Shown here: positions 54,805 through 64,000 of the stretch, one piece after another
Layout: every line of letters begins with the position of its first letter
Position numbering within the stretch: position 1 is the first letter of the stretch
Origin: Ditylenchus dipsaci
Lineage: Eukaryota > Nematoda > Chromadorea > Rhabditida > Anguinidae
Length of the DNA: 64,000 bases
NCBI GenBank assembly: GCA_004194705.1
Contig: SADC01001323.1
Coordinates: 124,001 to 188,000 of the forward strand
Direction of reading: 5' to 3'
Notes under the pieces: generated by a model
Told to the model about the DNA's origin: nothing
Database searches by the model: none
What the model saw: only the letters and a program-made list of their open reading frames with translations
Position numbers and translations under genes: made by a program

Positions 54805-57800
54805 TCACACATTTCTCGGAGGCGAATAACTGCCTGAATGTTTCTTTCTAATTCTCTTCAACTGAAATCCCACACTTGCAAGCACTACCATCGGCATTGA
54901 ACAAATCGCAGCTGTGATCGCTAGAAATACACCAATTAGCACCAATCCATTGGCATTGTGGCCATCTACCACCATGAAGACCAGCCAAGTGTTGTTGGTC
55001 AGCATAAAAGATGGCTGGATGATTGCATTTGGCTGCGTTTCAACTGTAGGCAATCCAGGGGATTATTGCGAGTAGGATCAGGTTGATTGCGCACAGATCC
55101 CACACTTGACTTTACAGTTGATTCTATAGTTAACTATACAGTCGGGCTTAAATCTGACTCCGTACCTGACTCTGCAGTTATCTCCACAGTCAGAGCAGCA
55201 GTTTTCGGTGGTAAAAATGGTTGTGAATTAGTTTTTTCACTAATATCCACCCCCTTAACAGTCGGTCCATCATATCTGCACACAAAAGAACTGGGCACTG
55301 AACAATTTTGATCAAACAGTTTGTAATCCACATGCGAAAGGGCCACGCAATACTCTGAACCTGATTGTCCAAGGCTTCCTGTAGAATAATGGTCTGGCTC
55401 AAATCTGAAAAGCGAAAACTAAGGTACACTTAGAGTAAAAATCAAAAAAAACCTGTAGCTGTTCCATTTGTCCAAATGTCGTATCCAGAACTGGGAATGG
55501 CGCTCTTCTGTCGCCGAAAACTTTGTGATGTTGTATGCTGATCCATCCAAGAAATAAAGGCGATGATTGGGCACTTCTGGCAACAGTTCTCCTCGATGGA
55601 ATAGACCCAGCCAGAAATCGTTGTAGGCCCAGCCGTAAAAGCGCTTAGTGATGTCTAAAATGGAATACAAATTATTTAATTATTCATGTTGAAAATCGAA
55701 GCATATACCCGCGATGAACTCAAACTCTTGCTCAGTATGAAAGGAGGCTAAATGGGCATTGTATTGGATGCAATACTCTTCTGCTTGGATGTATGAGGAT
55801 GACTTGTAGAAAGCCTAAATAATATAAACTTGTGATAATTACTATCATTTTGTTCAATGGCGCATGACCTGAGACAATGTTTTTTATTCGAAAGACAACC
55901 AAAAATTTTTTTTGACCACATTTTTATGTTTTGCCTTAGTAGCCCAAGGTAAGACTATTGTGGAATGCATTACTCGATCTGTGGATTTACTCAACACTAG
56001 GTTAACAAATTATTGACCACTAAATTCTGATTTTTTTCGACAATACACCGCAAAGTAACGAGCTGACCAGCTGAGCAGTGTGCTCAGACCAGGTTAAGCA
56101 TCTCAAGTTTTTGTAGATATTAGGTTAGTCACATCTATGAAATTTTCTAGCGGATTGTGAAATTTTCACTACAGGGTGTCCGAAAAAATTCCTACACTTA
56201 AAGGGTACCGTGCGACCACTTTTGATTATTAATCCTCTGTGCATGATATGTCATTTTGTAGATCTGATTATGCTCTAGCAAATGGTATAATATCATATTT
56301 CAACTGACAAAAAACTCAAATTTTTTGACAAAAGAAAAAAGGTGATTTGAAACTCGGGAATTTTCAATTTTCGTTAAAGTATTTAATGGTTCGAAAATTT
56401 TTCGAAATTTTATGAAGCTGTAAACTTTATACTGTAGTGCAGCTCAATAGCTAGAAAATCATTTCACAGTAAAAAATTAAATCTGAGTGTTGAGAGTGTT
56501 CTTTTGAAAAAAAACTCAGAATGAAAAAACCAAGTTTTAAAAACTCCTGTCAACATCTAAGATGACCTAAAATGTGTTTTTCGTATTGTCGATTCACCCA
56601 TATTTTTTTTTGCTGATTACACAATGTTTAGATACTATTTTATAGAAAATTTCCAGGGCTACAAAATAATATATAGTTAAAAAAGTGAAATAAAAAATGA
56701 TCGTACGATACCCTGACATTTTATTTTGGGGGCACCCGGTAGTTTGCAAACTACTTTTAAATTTTATGGAGTATTAAATTTTACTTGTTAAATAACCGTT
56801 TATTTGAACAAGCCTAAATACAGGGTGTAACAAATGTTTCTAAGACTTTTAAACCATGATAAATTTTTCCTTATGACGTTTTTTTTTTTCAAATTCTGTT
56901 TTGACAGATCGACTCAGCTCGCTCTAGCAATTTTTCGGTAAATAATGTGAAAAACATGGCTTTTGCTTGGTCCTTGTGGTTTTGATCCTGGTCAGTGGAT
57001 GGCCTCTGGATGGGCAACACCCAAACCACAGGGGGCCAAGCGAAAATCGTGTTTTTCACATTACCGCAGGGCTTCGAATGAAAAATTTCAAAAAAAGGAA
57101 TTTGGGTAAAAAAAGGACATTTTGACTGTTTTTGAAGTAAAAGGGTCATTTTATCCAGTGCTTGTGGCCATTTTGAAGCGAAAAAAAACGATTTTGACTG
57201 AATTTTCGAAAATAAAAAAAGATTTTAGGTGCCAAAAAGGACAAATCTTTTTAAAAAGGACGATTCGAAGCACTGCATTACCGTATTTATTCTAATAGAG
57301 CACCATGGTGCGCTATTTTTCAACCCCCAAAAACTTTTTTGACTCCGTTTTTGGTATACCCTCCTAATTTTGGCCCTAAGGGGTGGTGCTCTAATAGAGA
57401 CTGGTGCTCTATTAGAATAAATACGGTATATAGCAAAAAAATATATAGCGAGCTGAGTCGATCAGTCAGAGCAGAATTTGAAAAAAACAGCATAGGGAAA
57501 CGATTACTACGGTAAAAGTGTTAGGAAAATTTGTTGCACCCTGTAAAAAAACCAATTTGGAAAAAATTTTAAAAGAGCCAATAACTACCACAAACTGAAA
57601 AATTTGGTCGAAAAGTGTGACTATTGGTGAATTTATGGAGAAGTTGTCTATATCATGGTTTTTTGGCACTTTTGATGAGGCCGTTATCCTGCTTATACTG
57701 ATCACATCGAGCCATGAGTACAGATTTAGACACAACTCACGTAGTATAGTAGAAATACACAAAAAATCAAATCTCAATGTTTCCTAATATTATCAGTTCT

Positions 57801-57999
57801 AGTAATTCCCTTGTAAGTGAGCTAGATAAAATGATAGCACCTTGAACAAAATATAAGCATCTGATGTGTTATTTGGAGTTGGCCGAAAGACATCCCAACG
57901 CTGGTTCATGTGCACAACTCTTTCGGCCCAGACGCATGATATCAGGAACAAGACAAATGAAAGAGATATAAAGAGCAGGTTTTTGATCAATAGTAGCAT
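54805..57999 (-). CDS. Single-pass membrane C-type lectin 2
   Basis: Exons 57841-57999, 55709-55814, 55453-55654, 54805-55404 (about 355 residues). Signal peptide MLLLIKNLLFISLSFVLFLI..A. The lectin domain reads AEEYCIQYNAHLASFHTEQEF, DFWLGLFHRG, LYFLDGSAYNI, WNSYRFEPDHYS, SEYCVALSHVDYKLFDQNC, SFVCRYD. It has EPD where lectin 1 has EPN, which may alter or abolish sugar binding (inference). A Thr/Ser/Glu-rich stalk, a transmembrane helix (GLVLIGVFLAITAAICSMPM) and a basic tail follow. An in-frame TAG at 55134-55136 and a C4 run at 55058-55061 that is one base short separate the lectin part from the membrane part. Intron 1 (2 kb) is full of mobile elements. Confidence 0.85.
57067..57275. mobile_element. 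hAT-like MITE CAGGGCTTCGAATG
   Basis: Ends CAGGGCTTCGAATG and CGATTCGAAGCACTG. Perfect 8-bp TSD CATTACCG (57059-57066, 57276-57283). Confidence 0.85.
57281..57426. mobile_element. CCGTATTTATTC MITE
   Basis: Ends CCGTATTTATTCTAATAGAGC and GCTCTATTAGAATAAATACGG, with TA flanks. It overlaps the right TSD of the hAT-like MITE, so one inserted next to the other. Confidence 0.75.
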
Positions 58000-58448
58000 G
58001 ATATAGTATTTTGAAAAATAATAATTACAATGTTTGAATCTTTCTCACAGACACATACATACAAATCCTCAACGGCCAAAACAATAACACATCAAATTTA
58101 TTTTAGTTACAGAGGTACAGTGTTTTTATTTCATCTGTCACTCTCATTTTGAATATGTTGCCCATTTACTATTTCAGCAAAGACATACAACAACCACAAC
58201 AGGCCATTGGTCTCAGGCTATGGGTTGTAAGCAGTAGAAAGGAGGAAAGTTGTAAGATGAATGTAATCTAGATAACTAGTCAATATGTCACAAGAACACT
58301 TCATTCATGAAGATGGAGGTCAGACACAATTTTGGGAATATGGACGTTTTACGAATACTTCAGAAATAATATTTTCAGGAAACGTTTGTGAATAAAACTT
58401 TTCATAATATACACAAAATTAAACACTTCTGAGTGAGCGCGGTAAGAT
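58000..58448. other. Intergenic, nothing recognised
   Basis: Upstream of lectin 2; no clear promoter element seen. Confidence 0.35.
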
Positions 58449-58760
58449 TGCTAAAGGGGGAAGCTACTAAGGTTTGAAAAAGTGGCTTCCATGGCGCAGT
58501 GCGTAAGTGCTCGCGTTTTTTGGCCCAAAATGGTGTTTTTTGGTGTTGCAGGTTCAATCCCACGTAGTGACACATTATTTTTTTGGCTTTTTGGCCAGTT
58601 TAGAAGTAATTTGGGTCGCTGATCCCCAGTCTGGCGTCGAAAAAGTCTAATACGTGGGATCGAACCTGCAACACCAAAAAAACACCATTTGGGCCAAAAA
58701 ACGCGGGCATTTACGCACTGCGCCATGGAAGCCACTTTTTCAAACCTAAGTAGCTTCCCC
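58449..58760. repeat. Head-to-head tRNA-like hairpin
   Basis: Left unit TTCCATGGCGCAGTGCGTAA (A-box-like) with GCAGGTTCAATCCCACG (B-box-like), then its inverse with the better B-box GGTTCGATCCC. Together they form a 310-bp palindrome. The acceptor stem does not pair, so this is tRNA-derived rather than a tRNA gene. Confidence 0.65.
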
Positions 58761-58768
58761 CCCTTTAA

Positions 58769-59120
58769 AGGACCATTTCCATTGCCGACAACGAGAATTT
58801 CGAATGTTTGAATGCGCGCGCGACACTTTTTTTACTCCAATAATCTTTGGCACAATGTTTTCGAATGTGTTATTGCTTTAGAAATGAAATTACTTAGCCT
58901 AAAATAGTTGTCCATTCACGAGTTACTAAGTAGTGTGGTGGCAGAGCAGCGACGTGTGATCAACGTTGCTGGTGAGTTCGATTCTCAGTGGTGCAGGCTC
59001 TGCTTTTTTAATGATTTAATCATAACTTTACTAATTTTTTTTAATATTTTCGCAATAAAAAGGTGTCCCGCGCGCATTCAAACATTTGACATTCTCGTTG
59101 TCGGCAACGGCAATGGTCCT
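58769..59120. mobile_element. TTAA-duplicating MITE, AGGACCATT family
   Basis: AGGACCATTTCCATTGCCG and its inverse, with TTAA at 58765-58768 and 59121-59124. Inside, at about 58925-58990, is another tRNA-like B-box region (GAGTTCGATTCTC) with a 4-bp T-stem. Confidence 0.75.
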
Positions 59121-59124
59121 TTAA

Positions 59125-62100
59125 AACAGGTAAGACATATAAAAAATTACCACAAAATAGCACTGTTGCCCCAAGTCTACTTTTGTTGAGAAGTAACGCA
59201 TAGAAAAAATTGAGAAATAACCAAACTTCAGTCGGCCGTGTTGCAAAATCCCAAAAGTTCATCCTGAAATATTTTCGATCTCCTTTTGCTGCCAAAACCT
59301 CTAACTTTTGAAATTATATTTTCAATTTTTACAAACCAAGAAGCACTTTTCACTTTACCTAACGTTTTTCCTTGTTGATACTGCAGTTTGACGTATCTAA
59401 AAATACAAAATGATTTTTCTTCTTTAAACTACGCTGTCTTTTTACGTAAAACACGGCAGGTAATAATAGCAGGAAGTGAGGCCTTTTTGAAATTAAGTCG
59501 GTCGAATTATTTTTACCTTTGTCTTTGCCACTATTTTGCTCTTGTTGAACACAAGAAGGGATTAATGGACGTCGAAATTAAGACATTTTTAGCAGCGAAA
59601 ATGCCCTTTACTCGCAAATGCGCTGATGATAAAAGGCGCTAATGTGGCCAAAACATGGCTTTTGGCTTTTCCATTCCGTAGCATCTTATTTTTTTATGTA
59701 AAAAGCTGCTATTTCGGAGGTGAAAGCTTTTTTGAAGGCAATTTATCTGTTTTGTTTGATAAATCCTTTTAATTATCCAGAACTAATTGCTCAATTACGC
59801 CAACTTATTTTCGCTGTTATCAATATTTGCCAACAAATACACTAATTTTTCACATATTTATGTTTTTTTTTTGAAATCTTGGTGACGTTTTTGTCAATTT
59901 ACCTAATAAAAAGTAGAGTGTCTATGAAGGCAAGAGCCTGGCTGGTTACAAGCAAGTAATTAAAGCTGGCCATTAGGGAAATACAACCATTGATTTTGTG
60001 GTAGGGCATGTTGCTGCGAGTATGTTGTTCGCACCGCAGCTGCTTTGAAGAGTATAATTAATAGAGAACTACTAGAAAAATGTTTTATGTTTACAACTAT
60101 GGTTTTGCTTGGTCGACTTAAACATTTCTGTGCTCACGTTGTTTTGCTAGTTCTTTTCTTATGGGTCAATGAAAACCTTTTCTTAAAGGACATGCCCATG
60201 CTATTCCAGGTGGTTCCCGGGAATTCAAAATTTCATCCTAATTATTGACCTTCTGGACAAATTCTTCAACTTGGGTTCTAACAAAACAATGCATGGAATT
60301 TAATTTTATGGTTTCGTTAGAAACCAAGTTGAGAAATCCGTACACAAGCTCAATGATAAGGAAATTTTTGAATTGTCGATCACCAATTTTGAACGCACAG
60401 GCATTCTTTTTCAATGTTCAATATTAACTAAAATCAGGGATCCCAATTTTTTTTTTCAAAAATAAGAGCAGTTGCTCAAACTAAGGACAGTTTTGGGTAT
60501 TTTCCCCAAATTTGCTATTTATCCGGTGCTTATCGCTCTTTCGTTGCCAAAAAAAGATTTTGATTAAAAATTCCAAACGAAAATAAGATTTGGAATCCCA
60601 AAATAAGGAAAAAATCTTATAAATAAGGACATCTAGGAGCCCTGGCTAAAATGCTCACCTTTTTATATGTAAACTAGACAATTTTTCAGTTTTTGTTATC
60701 AAATTCGGCAAAAAACACTTCGAAACCGTTGCAAAAACAGTTTTTGTAAAAAAATTTCCCACTTTTTCGAGGCTTCGTCCATCACTCTGACAGATTGCCT
60801 ATTTTTGCGTTATGGAAATTATAGAAAAAATAGAAAATCTGAAATATACCGAAAGCTTTTTTTTGTTTTATCTTTCGATACTTTGTAAAAATATTTTATA
60901 CCATTTTTTTAAAATTGTTAGCTATTTAAAAGGTTTGATTCCTACTGCAAGCATTTCATTTATTAATTATTTTATTCAGTTGCATTCGAATGTTCACACT
61001 ACAAATCAAAGCCTAAGCACCCAATTTTATTTAATTAATCCGTGAAGTACGAGTGAAATCTTAGCTTGTTTTTGTTTCCAACTTCCAATTTTGTTTTGTG
61101 TTCTCAAAAACAGTAAAAAAAACAGAAAAAGAGCTAGTACAAATTAAAGCCGGCTGCTCTTTTTTATAATTTCCTTGGTGGTATAAGTTGCTAGGGCGAC
61201 TGTTCTCAGCACACACTTATACTTACTTGCATAACCTAATAGACAACTTTAGCCTAATCTAACAATTCCTTTATTGTGCCATTCCAACTTGCGCCGTCAT
61301 CATTTTTCTTGTTAACTATGGTAAAATAGGCTGGGTGAGCAAAATCTATAATAGGGTGACCACAATGGTGGTTGAAAGTCGGGTGTCGAAGTCTTTGAGG
61401 TGCCATAGCTCAGCAAGCTGTCAACATTTTTTCTGTAAAGTGATTTTATCTATTCTCAGGGTTCTTAGATTCAACAGATAAAATGCTGTCTGATATTTAG
61501 ATTAGAAAAATAAAAAAAAATTTAATCGGACTTCTCACTTGCTACTTCCGAACCAGATATACTACCTATATTGTGAACTTACAATTAGTTCTTGGGTGGG
61601 AAAATAACTCTTATCTTTAACATTCGTTTTTTAAATTGCTAGGTGAGACTGTACTGCACCTGCTACTCTAAAAAAGTAAAATTCAGCTTACTTTTGTTAC
61701 TAGGCCTACTGCCTAAGGAAGCAGTAAAATTTATAGTATGTTCTCAAGTAATTTATATTTCCGGTATTTACCACCACCTTGGCTATTCGTCTTCCTAGGG
61801 CCGGTTTAGCGAGGTTTATCAGTATCTATTTGAGAATCTTTCAATGGCAAAAAAAGAAGAAAAGCTGGTCGCAAGCAAGGAACGGCTGGCAAGTGACATA
61901 GCGATTCCAGGGCACGAAAGTAAGGCAGCAGAACGTCTCCATACCCAAAAAAATTAAATAGAGACAAGAATGAAGTTTGATTTTTAATAAAAGGGACACT
62001 GGGAGTATTGCAGATCTCTTGTTGAGAGTCTTTAAAAATTTATTCAGTTGCATCAACAGTTCTAAAATAATTTTGGGGTCATTTAAAGTCAATTTTTTGA

Positions 62101-62342
62101 GGGTTTTCCCGAAGGATTTGTAATTTTTTTCAAATCTCTGATTTTCAAAAAATTATATAGAAGCCTTGATTAAAACTTATTTAGGCTAGTCAATATTCTT
62201 GGCCAGCTGTCCATCTAATCTACTTACTTTTTCTAAGTTTTTCTATTCACCTAGTTTCATAATTTGAATTTTATATATGATTCCCACCAAGCTTTAAATT
62301 TCTACTTCACCCCATATTTTATATCCCTTTATGAGAAAAGCG
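59125..62342. other. Intergenic, largely unassigned
   Basis: No gene found. 60187-60370 resembles part of the TTAA family at 62859-63082 (ACCAAGTTGAGAAATCCGTAC). 60435-60644 is a hAT-like MITE. The remainder is AT-rich without clear repeats. Confidence 0.45.
60435..60644. mobile_element. hAT-like MITE CAGGGATCCC
   Basis: Ends CAGGGATCCCAA and TAGGAGCCCTG. 8-bp flanks ACTAAAAT and GCTAAAAT match 7/8. Related to 25904-26090. Confidence 0.65.
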
Positions 62343-63815
62343 ATGGGTGCTTGTGAAAGCAGCAATAAAAGTGCTGCAGAAGCTAGTCACCGCAACAATG
62401 TGATCAACCGCACGATTGAATTGGACAAGAGACAGAGCGAATCCACCATCAAACTTTTATTGCTCGGTAATTAGTTTCTCAAGGTTTTAATCTGATTTTG
62501 CTTAAAGAAAATACTTTTTTTTTATGCAAAAATACCTTTTACCTATAAAGACTCCTTTTTGTCTCAAATTTGGCCAAAATCCCAGTAAAACCAAGTACTT
62601 TTTCTATGGTATTCTACAACCCCTAATAACTTTGGTAATGTCTATATGCAACCAAAGGGATTCTAAAACATTGGGGCATTCGAACATATGGATGGCTCAC
62701 ACAAAGTCTATTCAAACAATAATAGATTAGAGCATCGTCGTTTTCAAATAAAATAGATTCACGCAAACGAAGATTCGCGCAAATCCATTCAAGAAAAGGA
62801 TGATCGAACAATAAGAGTTATATTCATTATATATATACCCTTCTTTAAAGGGCCATGGCCACGCGTTCTGGATTGTCCCCCGCCAATTCAAAGATTTTCG
62901 CCTAATCATTGAACTTCTGTACGTATTTTTCAACTTGGTTTCTAACAAAACAAGGCCTACAATTTAATTTTAGGCGAAGTTGTGTTACAAACCAAGTTAA
63001 AAAATCCGTACAGAAGTTTAATGATTAGGAAATTTTTTTGAATTGGCGGGGGACAGCCGTTGTTGGAGACGGCGATGGCCCTTTAAGGATTCTCTCACGA
63101 TCCGACATTTCCCCACCCTGCTTTATCATTCTTATTTCCAGATGAGAATATGGCTCGTCCACAAAAATCACGAATAAAGGAATCGAAAATCTCCCTTAGT
63201 TTAAAAACGACGTTGTTTGGACATCATTTTTTTAACGGATTTTGCGCGAATCTCACATTGTTTGAATAGACTTTGTGTGAGTTTCCCATATGTTCGAGTT
63301 TCCCAATGTTTGAAATCCTTTTTGTTGCAGGTGGATACCACCATAACTCTGCCTAAAATTGACCTTAGGGAACATACCATATTTCCTCGAACTAAGCCCT
63401 GTCCAAAATTGATAAAAATGTATTTAAAATGTGTTTTAGTGCCATTTCGGAACCACATTCTGTTGAAAACCCAATGGAATAGTGTTAAACAAACTTGCCT
63501 AAAAAAGTTAAAAGAATCGCTAAATTCTTTGAAAGTGCCCATTAGTTGAGGCAGGTTTACCAATTTGTTGTCGCACCTCTACTCTTAGGCCATTTGTGCA
63601 GAAGTTGTACCTGTGAAATTAAGAAATTTTTTACTTTTTTGAAAATTATACTTTTACTTTTTGACTTTTGGTTGATCTCTGCATATTTAAAGTAAAGACT
63701 GTCTGAGTGCGTAGTTCTTTTACTTTTTATAGACTTTTAGAGCTGAGCAAACAATAAATTTAAAATTTATAGGAGCCGGAGAGTCGGGCAAGAGCACTGT
63801 TCTAAAGCAGATGAA
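62343..63815 (+). CDS. Heterotrimeric G-protein alpha subunit, 5' part
   Basis: Exons 62343-62466 and 63773-63815; the gene continues beyond the window. It reads MGACESSNKS..., then NRTIELDKRQSESTIKLLLL, and the P-loop GAGESGKSTVLKQMK across the intron. This is the N-terminal helix and G1 box of a G-alpha. Gly2 is a likely myristoylation site and Cys4 a likely palmitoylation site, so membrane attachment is expected. STVLKQM is typical of several nematode-type G-alphas, but the class (Gi/o-like or nematode-specific) cannot be assigned from 55 residues. Both exons are in frame with no breaks. The 1.3-kb intron holds nested MITEs. Confidence 0.88.
62640..63330. repeat. Inverted repeat in G-alpha intron 1
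   Basis: Arms 62640-62785 and 63235-63330 share GTTTGAATAGACTTTGTGTGAG and CATATG.TCGAA in inverse orientation. A TTAA MITE is nested between the arms. Confidence 0.6.
62859..63082. mobile_element. TTAA-duplicating MITE, AGGGCCATGGCC family
   Basis: AGGGCCATGGCCACG and its imperfect inverse, with TTAA at 62855-62858 and 63083-63086. Inner AACTTCTGTACGTATTTTTC is mirrored. Confidence 0.75.
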
Positions 63816-64000
63816 GTTGGTTTGCATTGAAACTTTTTTAATGCGTTTGATCATTGACTTATTTGAAAAAAAATTTTAAGTGACCAAAAGAAAAAGCTTA
63901 AAAAATGCTAGTATCAAACTCACATCTAAAGTACAATTTTTCCTTTTTAATATTATTATTTAAGATATTGAAAGTTATTTTCACATCATTCATTTATAAT

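Larger units (their letters stand above)
56821..57543. mobile_element. CAGGGTGTAACAAATG inverted-repeat element in lectin 2 intron 1
   Basis: Ends CAGGGTGTAACAAATGTTTC and GGAAAATTTGTTGCACCCTG, with TA flanks. It contains a palindrome at 56940-57063, a hAT-like MITE and a CCGTATT MITE. Confidence 0.75.

Noticed and set aside
58470..58570. Candidate tRNA gene
   Set aside because: A- and B-box-like motifs exist, but the acceptor and anticodon stems do not form and the unit is mirrored next to itself; treated as a tRNA-derived repeat.
58925..58990. Candidate tRNA with TTCGATT T-loop
   Set aside because: A 4-bp T-stem is present, but the flanks cannot pair as an acceptor stem and it lies inside a MITE.
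59388..60427. Possible small membrane proteins between lectin 2 and G-alpha
   Set aside because: Hydrophobic frames without start context, conserved motif or splice support in AT-rich DNA.
62524..63549. Open frames sharing CLNRLCVS.PYVR in the G-alpha intron
   Set aside because: They come from the two arms of one inverted repeat read on opposite strands.
1..64000. CRISPR array or bacterial/viral origin of the tandem repeats
   Set aside because: Repeats are mirrored inverted arrays with TSDs in an intron-containing eukaryotic locus; no cas-like genes and no regular spacers.

Overview
This is nuclear DNA of an invertebrate, most probably a nematode. It is AT-rich, with intron-split genes and GT..AG introns often only 35-50 bp long. 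It has TTTCAG/TTTAG acceptors and two genes with an acceptor directly before the ATG, as in spliced-leader trans-splicing. The gene set also fits nematodes: a six-cysteine secreted domain followed by thrombospondin repeats, transmembrane C-type lectins, a ZEN-4-like kinesin, and a G-alpha with a GESGKSTVLKQM P-loop. The species cannot be named from the sequence.

Genes, left to right: a secreted multi-TSP1 protein (+, 3182-13183, 7 exons); TMEM222 (+, 20494-21833, 5 exons); a transmembrane C-type lectin (+, 29112-35572); a kinesin-6/MKLP1 (ZEN-4) gene (-, 39650-51600, 14 exons); a second transmembrane C-type lectin (-, 54805-57999, 4 exons); and the first two exons of a G-protein alpha subunit (+, from 62343, running off the window). 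No operon is evident. The two lectins share an exon/intron plan and flank the kinesin in opposite orientations.

Most of the rest, including the long introns, is palindromic mobile DNA. Many elements have exact target-site duplications (TSDs). There are 9-10 bp TSD (Mutator-like) fold-back elements whose arms are arrays of a short family-specific iteron; 8-bp TSD (hAT-like) elements, several built from a private palindromic iteron; TA-TSD pogo/Tc1/mariner-like elements, including one decayed pogo-like transposase, a second transposase relic and a mariner relic; and TTAA-TSD elements. Nesting is deep. Other repeats include a hairpin element with a UUCG-type loop and tRNA-like modules arranged head to head.

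Coding exons of the kinesin, TSP1, lectin and transposase genes carry many single-base frame breaks. Almost all are repaired by one base in a homopolymer run, while TMEM222 and the G-alpha exons are clean. The simplest reading is residual long-read error, so exon phases in those genes are stated with that correction in mind. Everything here comes from reading the sequence; no database search was run.
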